Of a stretch of DNA of 64,000 nt, positions 47,025 through 55,964 are shown one piece after another; within the stretch, counting starts at the first letter, position 1, and each line of letters starts with the position of its first letter. Source of the stretch: Sinosporangium siamense (lineage in GTDB: Bacteria > Actinomycetota > Actinomycetes > Streptosporangiales > Streptosporangiaceae); contig NZ_BOOW01000015.1 of the NCBI RefSeq assembly GCF_016863435.1, forward strand, positions 62,001 through 126,000, read 5' to 3'. The notes under the pieces were generated by a model, which saw only the letters and a list, made by a program, of their open reading frames with translations, had not been told where the DNA came from and ran no database searches. The translations under genes were made by a program, and so were the position numbers.

Positions 47025-47464
47025 CGTCCCGATCCTCGCCGCCTCGGCCCGGCCCTACCCGATGTCCTGGTCGCCGCCATCAGGGGGGCTCCGCCCTACC
47101 GTGGGATCGTCTCGCGCCCGGCCCGTGTCTGTGATCGTCTCGCGTGGCGAGGCCGCCCCCGGCTCGCGTCTGCGTGGGGTTCCGCCGTACAGGCCGGTCT
47201 TCCGGCGGAGGCTTGACGGGGGCGGGTTTGAAACGTGATGAGCTGGTGTTTTTGATGATTTTTCCGGATGCGGGGCGGTAAGTGGGAGCGAGGCAGGGTG
47301 ACCGTTCACCGCTGCTAGGGAACCTTTCACCGCAAGGTGGGGCCAACTGGTCGCCGCCTCGTGCCGACTCGCCGATGCACCCGCGCGCCCCTCTCCAAAA
47401 CCGCTACGGTCGCCTCTTACGTTGAGCGTGATCGGCATCACACTCGCAAGGGGAGGGTCATTCA
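47025..47464. other. Long intergenic region before the second symporter operon
   Basis: This 440-bp gap holds no convincing gene. It contains GATCGTCTCGCG twice (47105-47116 and 47133-47144), a GC-rich segment with GGGCTCCGCCCTACC, an AT-richer stretch around 47240-47280, and a 21-bp-phased direct repeat at 47301-47333. Minus-strand frames here have no ribosome binding site and no recognisable product. It is probably the regulatory region of the DUF485-symporter pair. Confidence 0.7.
47301..47333 (+). promoter_or_regulatory. Candidate LytTR binding site (21-bp-phased direct repeat)
   Basis: ACCGTTCACCGC (47301-47312) and ACCTTTCACCGC (47322-47333) are direct repeats exactly 21 bp apart, two helical turns. 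LytTR regulators such as AgrA and AlgR recognise 9-bp direct repeats with about 12 bp between them, with half-sites like ACAGTTAAG or CCGTTCGTC. The site is 132 nt before the DUF485-symporter operon, and the LytTR gene lies just upstream. Confidence 0.65.
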
Positions 47465-47797
47465 GTGACCACCAGGCAGCACGACATATCGGTCTATGAA
47501 CAGGTGCAGCGGAGTGGAGAGTTCCAAGAGCTGAAGCGACGGTTCCGATCGTGGGCTTTCCCGATGACCGCAGCCTTCCTCGGGTGGTATCTCCTCTATG
47601 TCGTGCTGTCTGGTTTCGCCCGTGACTTCATGGGCGTCAAGCTCCTCGGCAACATCAACGTGGCACTGGTCTTCGGCGTGCTGCAGTTCGTCTCCACCTT
47701 CCTGATCGCCTGGGCCTACTCGCGCCACGCGGAGCGCAAGCTCGACCCGCTGGCCGACAAGCTCCGGCACGAGGTGGAGGAGAAGGAGGCGCGATGA
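47465..47797 (+). CDS. DUF485 membrane protein
   Basis: The 110-residue protein (GTG start with AAGGGGAGGG upstream) has the DUF485 pattern: VQRSGEFQELKRRFRSWAFP, MTAAFLGWYLLYVVLSGFAR, DFMGVKLLGNINVALVFGVL and QFVSTFLIAWAYSRHAERKL. Two membrane helices are followed by a charged tail (DPLADKLRHEVEEKEAR). DUF485 proteins (E. coli YjcH) are encoded with acetate symporters and probably form part of the transporter. It overlaps the symporter start by 4 nt (ATGA). Confidence 0.94.
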   Translation: MTTRQHDISVYEQVQRSGEFQELKRRFRSWAFPMTAAFLGWYLLYVVLSGFARDFMGVKLLGNINVALVFGVLQFVSTFLIAWAYSRHAERKLDPLADKLRHEVEEKEAR

Positions 47798-49404
47798 GCC
47801 AGGAACTGCTGTCCACGATTCTCTTCCTGCTTTTCGTGGTGGGCACCCTCGCCATCACGTTCTGGGCCAGCCGCAACACCAAGGACGCCGCCGACTACTA
47901 CGCCGGCGGGCGGTCGTTCACGGGTGTGCAAAACGGCATGGCCATCGGCGGCGACTATATGTCCGCGGCGTCGTTCCTCGGCATCGCCGGCATCATCGCG
48001 CTGTCGGGATATGACGGCTTTCTTTACTCGATCGGCTTCCTCGTGGCCTGGCTGGTCGCGCTGCTGCTCGTCGCCGAGCTGATGCGCAACTCCGGGAAAT
48101 ACACAATGGCCGACGTTCTCGCCTTCCGGATGAGCCCTCGGCCGGTCCGCACGGCCGCCGGGGTCTCGACGATCACGGTCAGCATTTTTTATCTGCTCGC
48201 CCAGATGGTGGGGGCGGGCGCTTTGGTGGGTCTCCTGCTCGGCGTCACCTCCGAGGGGGGTAAGGCGCTCACCATCGTCGGGGTCGGCCTACTGATGATC
48301 ATTTACGTGGTCGTCGGGGGCATGAAGGGCACCACCTGGGTGCAGATCGTCAAGGCCGTCCTGCTCATGGGCGGCGCGACCCTCGTGACCCTGCTGGTCC
48401 TCGGCAAGTTCGGGTTCAACCTCTCCGCCCTTCTCGGCCAGGCCGCCTCCCAGAGCGGCAAGGGCGACGTGTTCCTCAACGCGGGCCTCAAATACGGCAC
48501 CGAGGCGCAGGGCCTCGCGGGCAAGATCGACCTGATCAGCCTCGGCCTGGCCCTCGTGCTCGGCACCGCCGGGCTTCCCCACATTTTGATCCGCTTCTAC
48601 ACCGTTCCCACGGCCAAGGACGCCCGCAAGTCGGTTATGTGGGGCATCGGCATCATCGGCACCTTCTACCTGCTGACCCTCGTGCTCGGCTTCGGCGCCG
48701 CCGCACTCGTGGGCAGCAAGGCCATCGCCGAACAGAACGCCGCCGGCAACACCGCGGCACCCCAGCTCGCCAAGGTCGTCGGCCAAGAGCTCTTCGGCGA
48801 CTTCGGCGGCACGCTCCTCCTCGCGATCATCGCCGCCGTGGCCTTCGCCACGATCCTGGCCGTGGTCGCGGGCCTCACGCTGGCCTCGTCCTCCAGCTTC
48901 GCGCACGACCTCTACGCACACGTGATCAAGCGTGGCAAGGCCACCGAGAAGCAGGAGATCACGGTCGCCCGCATCTCGGCCTTCGTCATCGGCGCCGTCG
49001 CGATCGTGCTCGGCATATTCGCTCAGAAGCTCAACGTGGCGTTCCTCGTCGCGCTGGCCTTCGCCGTGGCCGCGTCGGGCAACCTGCCGGCCATCCTCTA
49101 CAGCCTGTTCTGGAAGCGGTTCAACACCTCCGGGGCCGTCTCGGCGATCTACGGTGGTCTGCTGTCCGCCGTGATCCTCGTGATCTTCTCCCCGGTGGTC
49201 TCCGGCACCCCCACCGCCCTCTTCCCCAACGCCGACTTCGCCTGGTTCCCCCTGCAGAACCCCGGCATCGTGTCGATCCCGCTCGGCTTCCTCGCAGGCT
49301 GGCTGGGCACCGTCCTCAGCCGCGAGAGCGACGAGAGCAAATACGCCGAGATGGAAGTCCGCTCCCTCACGGGTGTCGGCGCCGAAAAGGCCAGCACCCA
49401 CTAA
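47794..49404 (+). CDS. actP: Cation acetate symporter (ActP/MctC-like) (2)
   Basis: The 536-residue SSS protein has about 13 helices: SRNTKDAADYYAGGRSFTGV, QNGMAIGGDYMSAASFLGIA, YLLAQMVGAGALVGLLLGV, VVVGGMKGTTWVQIVKAVLL, GTAGLPHILIRFYTVPTAKD and NLPAILYSLFWKRFN. This pattern is typical of ActP/MctC acetate-propionate-pyruvate symporters. It is translated together with DUF485 and followed by a strong hairpin. Regulation by the LytTR protein through the repeat at 47301 is likely. Confidence 0.93.
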   Translation: MSQELLSTILFLLFVVGTLAITFWASRNTKDAADYYAGGRSFTGVQNGMAIGGDYMSAASFLGIAGIIALSGYDGFLYSIGFLVAWLVALLLVAELMRNSGKYTMADVLAFRMSPRPVRTAAGVSTITVSIFYLLAQMVGAGALVGLLLGVTSEGGKALTIVGVGLLMIIYVVVGGMKGTTWVQIVKAVLLMGGATLVTLLVLGKFGFNLSALLGQAASQSGKGDVFLNAGLKYGTEAQGLAGKIDLISLGLALVLGTAGLPHILIRFYTVPTAKDARKSVMWGIGIIGTFYLLTLVLGFGAAALVGSKAIAEQNAAGNTAAPQLAKVVGQELFGDFGGTLLLAIIAAVAFATILAVVAGLTLASSSSFAHDLYAHVIKRGKATEKQEITVARISAFVIGAVAIVLGIFAQKLNVAFLVALAFAVAASGNLPAILYSLFWKRFNTSGAVSAIYGGLLSAVILVIFSPVVSGTPTALFPNADFAWFPLQNPGIVSIPLGFLAGWLGTVLSRESDESKYAEMEVRSLTGVGAEKASTH

Positions 49405-49432
49405 GACCGGCCCACTCCACCCACCAGACCAG

Positions 49433-49456
49433 CCGCGCGGCCGTCCGGCCGCGCGG
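49433..49456 (+). terminator. Terminator after the acetate symporter
   Basis: CCGCGCGGCC (49433-49442) and GGCCGCGCGG (49447-49456) form a perfect 10-bp GC stem with a GUCC loop, 29 nt after the symporter stop, followed by UUCCUGAC. Confidence 0.8.
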
Positions 49457-49504
49457 TTCCTGACAAAACTTTCTGCCCCAGGGACCGTCGGGGCGGACCT
49501 GGAA

Positions 49505-49756
49505 GGCCCGGCTGCGCTGAACGGTGCTCTCGCCGCAGCCGGGCCACTGTCGTGCTTCGGGGCATGCTTTGGGGGGCTCGTCACGCTGGACCCGATCGAC
49601 CCCTACGCCCTCGACCGGCTCCGCAACGCCGCCGCCCGGCTGTACGGCCATCGAGCCGCGGACCGATCGCTGACCCACCTCGGCAATCGGGAATGACCGG
49701 CTTTGGAGAACGACGTGGCCGGCCGCGCCGTACGGTGCTCTCAGCGCGGCCGGGCC
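49505..49756. repeat. Pair of hairpins with conserved loop ACGGTGCTCTC
   Basis: Copy 1: GGCCCGGCTGCG (49505-49516) pairs with CGCAGCCGGGCC (49534-49545), a perfect 12-bp stem. Copy 2: GGCCGGCCGCGC (49717-49728) pairs with GCGCGGCCGGGCC (49744-49756) with one bulge. Both loops contain ACGGTGCTCTC (49521-49531 and 49732-49742). Stem bases differ between copies but pairing is kept, which suggests selection on structure. Confidence 0.65.
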
Positions 49757-49790
49757 ACCGTCATGTTTTCCGGCTTTGCCGTACGAGGGG

Positions 49791-51347
49791 TTAGTGGTGG
49801 CTGTCGGACAGGTCGAGGTCGCGGGGGGTGAGGAGCCAGACGGCGACGGTGGCGGCGAGCATCAAGGCGCCGCCGACGGCGCCGAAGAGGGCCAGGGACG
49901 AGGTGAAGGCGGCCTGGACCTCGCGGACGATCGGGGCGGCGGAGGCGCCGAGGGACTTGACGGCCTCCAGGGCCCCGGCGAGGGATTCGCGGGCCGCGTC
50001 GGCGGCGGGGCCTGGCAGGCCCTGGGCGATGAGGTCGGCCCGGGGGAGTTCCGCGCGATACATCACGGCCGCGACGCTGCCGAGTACGGCGATACCGAAG
50101 GTGGCGCCGAGCTCGTAGCTCGTCTCCTCGATCGCCGCGGCGCTGCCGGCCTTCTCCGGCGGGGCGCCCGCCATGATGACGGCGGAGGCGACGGCCAGCG
50201 ACCCCATCCCGGCCCCGATCAGCAGCAGGGCGACGGCGACGGTGGCGTAGCCGACGGGCGACGGCCAGGCGTAGAACATGAAGTATCCGAGCCCCGTGGT
50301 CGCCAGCCCACCGGCGAGCACCGTGCGCGCCCCGAAGATCTCGGCCAGGCGCGGCGCGAGCGGGGAGACGATGCCGGAGCTGATGGCGATGGGCAGCAGC
50401 CGGATGCCCGTCTCCAGAGGCCCGTAGCCGCCCACGAGCTGCATCCACTGCGCGAGCAGCAACATGATCGCGGCCATCGAGATGCTGGTGGTGAGCGCGG
50501 TGAGGGTTCCCGCGGAGAACGCCTTGCCCTTGAAGAGGCGGAACTCCAGCAGCGGGTCGGGCCGCCTGAGACTGCGCACGACAAACCACCCGAGCGTGCC
50601 CGCGGCGGCGGCGAGGCAGACGAGCGCGACGGGGTCGGTGACGCCGTGCTTGCCGAACTGCTTGATCGCGTAGACGAGCGCGGTCATGCCGACGATGGAC
50701 AGGACCGTGCCAAGGGCATCCCAGCGGCCGGGGGAGGGGTTCCTGGACTCGGGGAGCAAAATCAGACCGGCGGCGATGGCGATCAGCATGATCGGCACAT
50801 TGATGAGGAAGGCCGACTGCCAGGAGAAGTACTCAAGCAGCAGGCCACCGAGCACCGGCCCGAGCGCGCCGCCGAGGGAGGCCATGGTGGCCCACACGCC
50901 GAGCGCGGTGGCCCGTTCGCGCGGGTCGGTGAACAGGACGCGGATCATCGACAACGTCGACGGCATGATCAGCGCGCCGCCGATGCCGAGCAGGGCCCGC
51001 AGCAGGACGACGTGCGCCGACGTGGTGGCGAGGAGCACTCCGGCCGACACCAGGCCGAATACGGCGAAGCCCAAGAGCAGCGCCTTCTTGCGGCCCCACC
51101 GGTCGCCGAGCGCGCTGGCGGTCACCAGCAGGCCGGACAGGACCAGGGAGTAGGCGTCCAGGATCCAGAGCAGTTCGACGGAGGTGGGGCGCAGGTCGGC
51201 GCTGAGGGCGGGCAGGGCGACGTTGAGGATCGTGATGTCCATCACGATGAGCAGGAGACTCGACGACAGGACCGCGAGCGCCGCCCAGCGTTTGGGGTGG
51301 GGGGCGGGCGTGGAGCGTTCCGGTCTTCGGGTGGAATGGACGGCCAA
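49791..51347 (-). CDS. DHA2-family MFS drug exporter
   Basis: The 518-residue protein has 14 predicted helices, as in DHA2 (EmrB/QacA-type) exporters. LLLIVMDITILNVALPALSA (motif D1-type), LGDRWGRKKALLLGFAVFGL (motif A), LGIGGALIMPSTLSMIRVLF (motif B) and MASLGGALGPVLGGLLLEYF (motif C, antiporter signature) are all visible. It should expel hydrophobic drugs or dyes in exchange for protons. A TetR gene lies 50 nt upstream in the same direction and probably controls it. Confidence 0.93.
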   Translation of the reverse strand: MAVHSTRRPERSTPAPHPKRWAALAVLSSSLLLIVMDITILNVALPALSADLRPTSVELLWILDAYSLVLSGLLVTASALGDRWGRKKALLLGFAVFGLVSAGVLLATTSAHVVLLRALLGIGGALIMPSTLSMIRVLFTDPRERATALGVWATMASLGGALGPVLGGLLLEYFSWQSAFLINVPIMLIAIAAGLILLPESRNPSPGRWDALGTVLSIVGMTALVYAIKQFGKHGVTDPVALVCLAAAAGTLGWFVVRSLRRPDPLLEFRLFKGKAFSAGTLTALTTSISMAAIMLLLAQWMQLVGGYGPLETGIRLLPIAISSGIVSPLAPRLAEIFGARTVLAGGLATTGLGYFMFYAWPSPVGYATVAVALLLIGAGMGSLAVASAVIMAGAPPEKAGSAAAIEETSYELGATFGIAVLGSVAAVMYRAELPRADLIAQGLPGPAADAARESLAGALEAVKSLGASAAPIVREVQAAFTSSLALFGAVGGALMLAATVAVWLLTPRDLDLSDSHH

Positions 51348-51397
51348 GGATTTTCCCCCGTGGTTCAGTGCAGGTGTGACTTAAGCGACAAGTGACG

Positions 51398-51961
51398 TCA
51401 GCGCTGGGCGTGACCGGCGAGGAAGCTCTCCCTGACGAGCCGCACGGCGTCGTTGCGCGCGATGTCGCCGCGGCGCAGCGTGTCCCGGACCGCTATCAGC
51501 AGGCCGAACATGGCGCAGCCGATCCACCGGACGGGCATGTCGGCGCGGAGCACCCCGGCCCGCTGCGCGGCCGCGTAGAAGCCCTCCTCGATCCCGGAGA
51601 GGGCCTCGACGCGCTCGACGAGCTCGGGTATGCGCTCCATCTGGTGGTCGGTCAGGGCGAAGCCGTAGTCCTCGGCGTCGGCCACGAGCTCTTCGATCAG
51701 GTGGTGCAGAGCGGCCCCGATGCGCTCGGGGTCGCCGCCCTCCGCCGCCTCGGCGATGCCCGCGGTCTGCAGGGCGCGCGCCCAGTTGGCGAGGGAACGG
51801 TGGCCGAGGGTGAGGATGAGCTCCTCGCGTGTGGCGAAGTGGCGGTGCAGGGTTGCTCTGCTGATCCCGATGGCCGTGGCGAGCTCGCTCATCGACGAGG
51901 CGGGGGCGGCGTTCAACTGGCAGATCGCCCTGCTGATGATCTGCTCCCGACTGATCGCCAC
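51398..51961 (-). CDS. TetR-family regulator of the adjacent exporter
   Basis: The 187-residue protein has a TetR-type HTH with SSMSELATAIGISRATLHRH followed by FATREELILTLGHRSLANWA. The HTH residues are well conserved; the C-terminal ligand domain is typical in length (about 130 residues). It precedes the DHA2 exporter in an apparent operon, so it likely represses exporter synthesis until a drug binds. The divergent gap to the next TetR gene (112 nt) contains TTTGTCGCAAA and ACAACTTTGT, possible operator parts. Confidence 0.9.
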   Translation of the reverse strand: MAISREQIISRAICQLNAAPASSMSELATAIGISRATLHRHFATREELILTLGHRSLANWARALQTAGIAEAAEGGDPERIGAALHHLIEELVADAEDYGFALTDHQMERIPELVERVEALSGIEEGFYAAAQRAGVLRADMPVRWIGCAMFGLLIAVRDTLRRGDIARNDAVRLVRESFLAGHAQR

Positions 51962-52073
51962 GATTCATCCTTATCTCGTATGAAACAACTTTGTCGCAAA
52001 CTAGACGGTACATGCTATTCGCGGGTTGAAAGTTGCTCCCTCAGCGCCATGGATCGACCGTGTCCGAACCGTT

Positions 52074-52673
52074 ATGGTCATGGTCGTGAAGGATCGCGGA
52101 AGCGTTCGTTGGGCCGGCAACGGGGAAGCGGCACCGTCGGGGGCGCGGACGCGCATTCTCGACGCGGCCGAGGAACTGTTCGCCGGCGGGGGATACGACG
52201 CGACTCCCACTGCGGAGATCGCCAAGGTCGCGGGAGTGCCGAAGGGACTGCTCTTCCATTACTTTCCAAAGAAGATCGACGTCCTGGTCACCTTGATCGA
52301 CGAACGCACCCTCGTCATGGAGGGACCCGAGATCGAAGCCGTCCCCGGCGATCCCGCGGGCACCCTGTCCAGACTCGCCCGGCGTTTACCACTGCGCGCC
52401 TCACCGGCGATGCGCCGCATCCTGTTCCGCGAGGCCGACACCCACGGGTCGGTCCGCGAGCGCCTCGGCCGCCTCAACGGAGAGCTGATCCGGCGGGCCA
52501 GGTTCGCGCTCGAACTCGCGCTGCCCACCAGGCGCGGCGACGCCGCCCGACTGGAGGCCGCCGCCGCGACCTTCGCCGCCGTGCTGCTCTACCAGGAGAA
52601 CCTGTGCCAGCTCACCGGCCACCAGATCGACCCCGACGCCGTCGCCGAACTGATCGCCCACGCGTTGGGGTAG
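52074..52673 (+). CDS. TetR-family transcriptional regulator
   Basis: ATG 52074 is the preferred start (199 residues); 52026, 52080 and 52086 are alternatives. The HTH is clear: ARTRILDAAEELFAGGGYDA, TPTAEIAKVAGVPKGLLFHY, FPKKIDVLVTLI. The C-terminal half is a 130-residue helical ligand domain. Divergent from the exporter's TetR and convergent with WS/DGAT, it has no obvious adjacent target; it may act on the shared divergent region. Ligand unknown. Confidence 0.9.
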   Translation: MVMVVKDRGSVRWAGNGEAAPSGARTRILDAAEELFAGGGYDATPTAEIAKVAGVPKGLLFHYFPKKIDVLVTLIDERTLVMEGPEIEAVPGDPAGTLSRLARRLPLRASPAMRRILFREADTHGSVRERLGRLNGELIRRARFALELALPTRRGDAARLEAAAATFAAVLLYQENLCQLTGHQIDPDAVAELIAHALG

Positions 52674-52726
52674 CATCCGCCGCCACCTGAGACCTCCGCC
52701 GGGCCGGGACCCGTCGGGCCTCCGCG

Positions 52727-52751
52727 CGAGGGTACGGCGGAGCCGGGGCGG
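52727..52751. repeat. Third, degenerate copy of the convergent-junction motif
   Basis: GCGAGGGTACGGCGGAGCCG (52727-52746) resembles the core GCGAGGTACGGCGRAGCCGG found before the terminators at 4669 and 18468. It again sits between convergent genes (TetR and WS/DGAT). The hairpin that follows is less regular here. Confidence 0.45.
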
Positions 52752-52845
52752 CCACGCACGTGGGCGTCGAGGTGGGTCCGGCGGCCCTTTTTCCCGGCCG
52801 TCGCCGAGAGCCGAGGCTCATGCCGTACGCACCGGTGGCGCTCGC

Positions 52846-54408
52846 TCAGGCGGGGACGGGCTCCCGCCTGTCGGCGAGGGTGACGCGCAGCGCCGGCAGC
52901 GGGGCCGCGGCCGGCTGCGGGACGGGCGCGGGGGGCGCCGGCACCGGCACGGGCTGCACGGTCGGCGTGGGCAGCAGCGCGGTCAGCTCGTCCATGGCGT
53001 GCTCCAGATGGCTGAGCAGCTCCCACACGTCGTCCACCCGCGTCGGGCAGGCCACGATCCCGAAGTCGAGCGAGCCGTCGTAGGAGAAGCAGGTGATGTT
53101 CACCCCGCCGGTCACGTCGCTCAGCGCCGAGATCGGATGGTAGGCCAGCACCTTCGCCCCGCACATATAGAGCGGGAACTGCGGGCCGGGCACGTTGGAG
53201 ATGATCAGGTTGACCACCGGAGCGGCCGACGCGGTCAGCCGGAACAGCGCCGGGCTGGCCAGGGTCAGCAGCGGCGCGGGGAGCAGCGAGGTGAGGTCGT
53301 TCAGCCAGTTGGCGGGCGACAGGGCGAACCTCCGCTTCGCCGTGCGCATGTTGTCGCCGACCGCGGCCAGCCGCTCGCGCGGGCAGGCGATGTCGGTCGC
53401 GAGCGGCGTCACCATCGCCGACAGGCGGTTGCCGACCGCGTCGTCGCCCTCCGTCTTGCGCACGGCCACCGGCACGGCGGCGATGAGCGGCTGCGCCGGC
53501 AGCGCCTTCCGCTCGCGCAGCCAGGCCCGCATCGCCGAGGAGCACAGGGTCATGACCACGTCGTTGACGCTCAGCCCGAACGCCTTGGCGACCCTTTTGA
53601 CCTCGCCCAGCGGGATCGATCCGTACGAGAACCGCCGTTCGCCGCTGATCCGCCCGTCGAGCGGGGTGCGCGGCGCAGTGAGATCGGGAAGTTCCGGCAT
53701 CTCCCGCGAGTCTCCCGAAAGCAGCCGCGTGGTGCGCGCGATAAAGCGCGCTCCCGGCAGCGACGAGGCCAGCGGGATCGCGTCGAGGTCGGCGGCGGCG
53801 CGGGTGAGCGAGCGCAGGGCGCGCATCGGGTGGGTGGCGGAGCGGACGACCGCGTCGGCCAGCATGTTGAACCGGTCGGGCACCACCGGCCGGCCCCCCG
53901 CCGCGGGCGGCTCGACGGCGCGCGGCTCGGGGGACAGATCGAGCAGGGAGGCCAGCGTCTCCGCGCCCGTCACGCCGTCGATCACGCTGTGGTGCACCTT
54001 GGTGTAGACCGCGACGCGGCCTCCGGCCAGGCCGTTGATCAGGTGGATCTCCCAAAGCGGGCGGCGACGGTCGAGCCGCGCCTCGTGGAGGCGGGCGACG
54101 AGCTCGGCGAGTTCGCGCTGTCCGCCGGGGGAGGGCAGGGTGCTTTCGTAGACGTGGTCGGCGACGTCCATTTCGTCGTCCTGCACCCAGTAGGGCAGGT
54201 CGAGGGCGAGCGGGACGTCGGCCAGGCGCAGGGAGAGCGCGGGCGACAGGTGCAGCCGGTCGCGGAGCAGTGCGATGAGCCCGGCGCGCGTCACCTCCCC
54301 CGAGGGGGCACAGGCCGGGTCCAGAATGGCGAGCCCCGCGACGTGGACGGCCGTGGTGGCCGACTCGGCGTGGAGGAACTGCGCGTCGAGAGCCGTCAAC
54401 TGGCGCAT
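52846..54408 (-). CDS. Wax ester synthase/diacylglycerol acyltransferase (WS/DGAT)
   Basis: The 520-residue protein is a bacterial WS/DGAT: MRQLTALDAQFLHAESATTA at the N-terminus, PLWEIHLINGL and the catalytic HHxxxDG as VHHSVIDGVTG (H139, H140, D144, G145), then KRVAKAFGLSVNDVVMTLCS, VIAAVPVAVR-like PLIAAVPVAVRKTEGDDAVG and NLIISNVPGPQFPLYMCGAK. It transfers acyl groups from acyl-CoA to diacylglycerol or long-chain alcohols, storing lipid. A Pro/Ala-rich tail of about 30 residues extends beyond the core. It is monocistronic, and many actinomycetes carry several copies. Confidence 0.93.
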   Translation of the reverse strand: MRQLTALDAQFLHAESATTAVHVAGLAILDPACAPSGEVTRAGLIALLRDRLHLSPALSLRLADVPLALDLPYWVQDDEMDVADHVYESTLPSPGGQRELAELVARLHEARLDRRRPLWEIHLINGLAGGRVAVYTKVHHSVIDGVTGAETLASLLDLSPEPRAVEPPAAGGRPVVPDRFNMLADAVVRSATHPMRALRSLTRAAADLDAIPLASSLPGARFIARTTRLLSGDSREMPELPDLTAPRTPLDGRISGERRFSYGSIPLGEVKRVAKAFGLSVNDVVMTLCSSAMRAWLRERKALPAQPLIAAVPVAVRKTEGDDAVGNRLSAMVTPLATDIACPRERLAAVGDNMRTAKRRFALSPANWLNDLTSLLPAPLLTLASPALFRLTASAAPVVNLIISNVPGPQFPLYMCGAKVLAYHPISALSDVTGGVNITCFSYDGSLDFGIVACPTRVDDVWELLSHLEHAMDELTALLPTPTVQPVPVPAPPAPVPQPAAAPLPALRVTLADRREPVPA

Positions 54409-54636
54409 CGTCCGGGCCTCCTCAACAGGGATGAATCCTGATATTTACGATCATCATCCCATTCGTGGGTTTCTGTGGTGTTTCGTCCGAGTTGCCGGGT
54501 GAGTGTTCTCGATGAACTCCCGGTAACCGGTCCCCTGGAGGCCCTCAACGTCACCATCTCCGCGCCCACCTTAATATCCACCGGAAAGCCGGAGATTCCT
54601 CGGGGGGAGCGATATTCCGGTATGTGGGAGGGTTCA

Positions 54637-55866
54637 TTACCACGCAGTGACATTCACCGGATGCCGCACAACCGCGTCGAACAGGTAGCCCTGCGTGTTG
54701 AACACCGCCGTCTCCGGCTGCGTCTTGCCCGTGATGTCCGTTGCCCGCGCCATGAGCATGTACGGCCCGAGCCTCGTCGGGAACCACTCCACATGCCAGC
54801 GTGTCCACGCAGGGGCGAGCCGCGGCCCGTGCCTCAGCGCCCGCTGCCACGAGCGGCCCCCGTCGACACTGACCTCGACATTCGTGATGTGCCCGTCGCC
54901 CGACCACGACCGCCCGCGCAGCACGTGCCGCCGCCCGGCCGCGAAGGCCGCCCCCCACGCCAGCTCGAACGCGCTCTTCACCACCTGGCTCGTCACCGGC
55001 TTGCCGCCCTCAGGCGGGAAGTCGGGACCGAACATCCGGTAGAACCGCGTGCTCCACGGCGACAGCAGCGGCCGCGCCGACACCTCGATGTCGCCCACCC
55101 ATTTGATCGAGGAGATGCCACTCCACCCCGGCACCACCAGCCGCACCGGGAAGCCGTGGTCGGCCGGGAGCGGCTCGCCGTTCATGTCGTAGGCGAGGAT
55201 CACGTCCTTGATCGCCTTGGCCACCGGCAGCGGACGGCGCACCGGGCCCAGGTTGACCCCTTCCTCGACGTAGTCGGGGTCGAGGCCGCGGGGGAGGAGG
55301 TCCAGCGCCCGGTCGAGCATCCCGGCGCGCTCCAGCACCTCGGCCAGGCGCACGCCCTTCCAGCGGGCCACCCCGATGCCGCCGAGCCGCCACGGCGTGC
55401 CGTGGACCTCCTGGTTCTGCTGGGTGGCGAACAGTGCCCTGCCGTTGCCCGCGCACTCGATGCCCGCGTCGAGGGTGGTGCTCGGCATCGCCCGCAGGTC
55501 GGCGTAGGTGAAGTCGCGCGGCGCGGCCAGGCCGTCGCCGTGCAGGCGCAGCCGCCACGAGCCCACGTCGATGATCGGCGTGCAGGTGTGGTTGCGCACG
55601 AAGAAGCGGTCGTTCGGCACGTGGTAGCCCTGGCCGCACATGGCCTCCCAGCGCATCTCGGCGCTGGTGCCGTGGCGGATGAACAACTCGGGCGGGAGCG
55701 GTTTGACGATGGGGCCGGCTCTCCGCGCCCGCGGGACGTGGCGCATGAGCGGCGGCACGTCGCCGAGCGCGCACAACATGCCGGGCCCCGCGTTGCGGGC
55801 CGTGAGCCATCCCTCCATGCGCACCTGGTCGTAAACCGCTTCACTGGTCAGGTCGTCGAGATCCAT
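54637..55866 (-). CDS. Sulfite-oxidase-family molybdopterin enzyme
   Basis: The 409-residue protein has the SUOX fold: PNDRFFVRNHTCTPIID, the molybdenum-ligand Cys in GIECAGNGRALF, GGIGVARWKGVRLAEVLERA, ADHGFPVRLVVPGWSGISSI, KWVGDIEVS and a C-terminal Mo-co dimerisation domain (GDGHITNVEVSVDGGRSWQR). It lacks a signal peptide and heme domain, so it is a cytoplasmic plant-type-like or prokaryotic SorA-like enzyme. Sulfite oxidation is the probable reaction; other sulfur substrates are possible. The gene stands alone, with a 228-bp gap to WS/DGAT containing nothing recognisable. Confidence 0.9.
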   Translation of the reverse strand: MDLDDLTSEAVYDQVRMEGWLTARNAGPGMLCALGDVPPLMRHVPRARRAGPIVKPLPPELFIRHGTSAEMRWEAMCGQGYHVPNDRFFVRNHTCTPIIDVGSWRLRLHGDGLAAPRDFTYADLRAMPSTTLDAGIECAGNGRALFATQQNQEVHGTPWRLGGIGVARWKGVRLAEVLERAGMLDRALDLLPRGLDPDYVEEGVNLGPVRRPLPVAKAIKDVILAYDMNGEPLPADHGFPVRLVVPGWSGISSIKWVGDIEVSARPLLSPWSTRFYRMFGPDFPPEGGKPVTSQVVKSAFELAWGAAFAAGRRHVLRGRSWSGDGHITNVEVSVDGGRSWQRALRHGPRLAPAWTRWHVEWFPTRLGPYMLMARATDITGKTQPETAVFNTQGYLFDAVVRHPVNVTAW

Positions 55867-55964
55867 ATGGCCACCTCGGGGTTTCGGGCTATGGATTCAT
55901 TTATTTCCTACCAGGAAACCATCTAATGCGCACGGGAGCCACTCCGGCGTGATAAATGGCTCCT

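Larger units (their letters stand above)
49405..49790. other. Convergent intergenic region with terminator and two conserved-loop hairpins
   Basis: This 386-bp gap lies between the symporter and the DHA2 exporter. It contains a terminator stem at 49433-49456 and two related hairpins at 49505-49545 and 49717-49756. A short frame ending at 49696 has codon-like bias (DPIDPYALDRLRNAAARLYG) but no ribosome binding site or recognised relatives, so I do not call a gene. Confidence 0.65.

Noticed and set aside
49373-49696. Possible 107-residue gene after the acetate symporter
   Set aside because: No ribosome binding site; it overlaps the terminator stem and one of the two hairpins. The last 37 residues look codon-biased, so a decayed gene end cannot be excluded.
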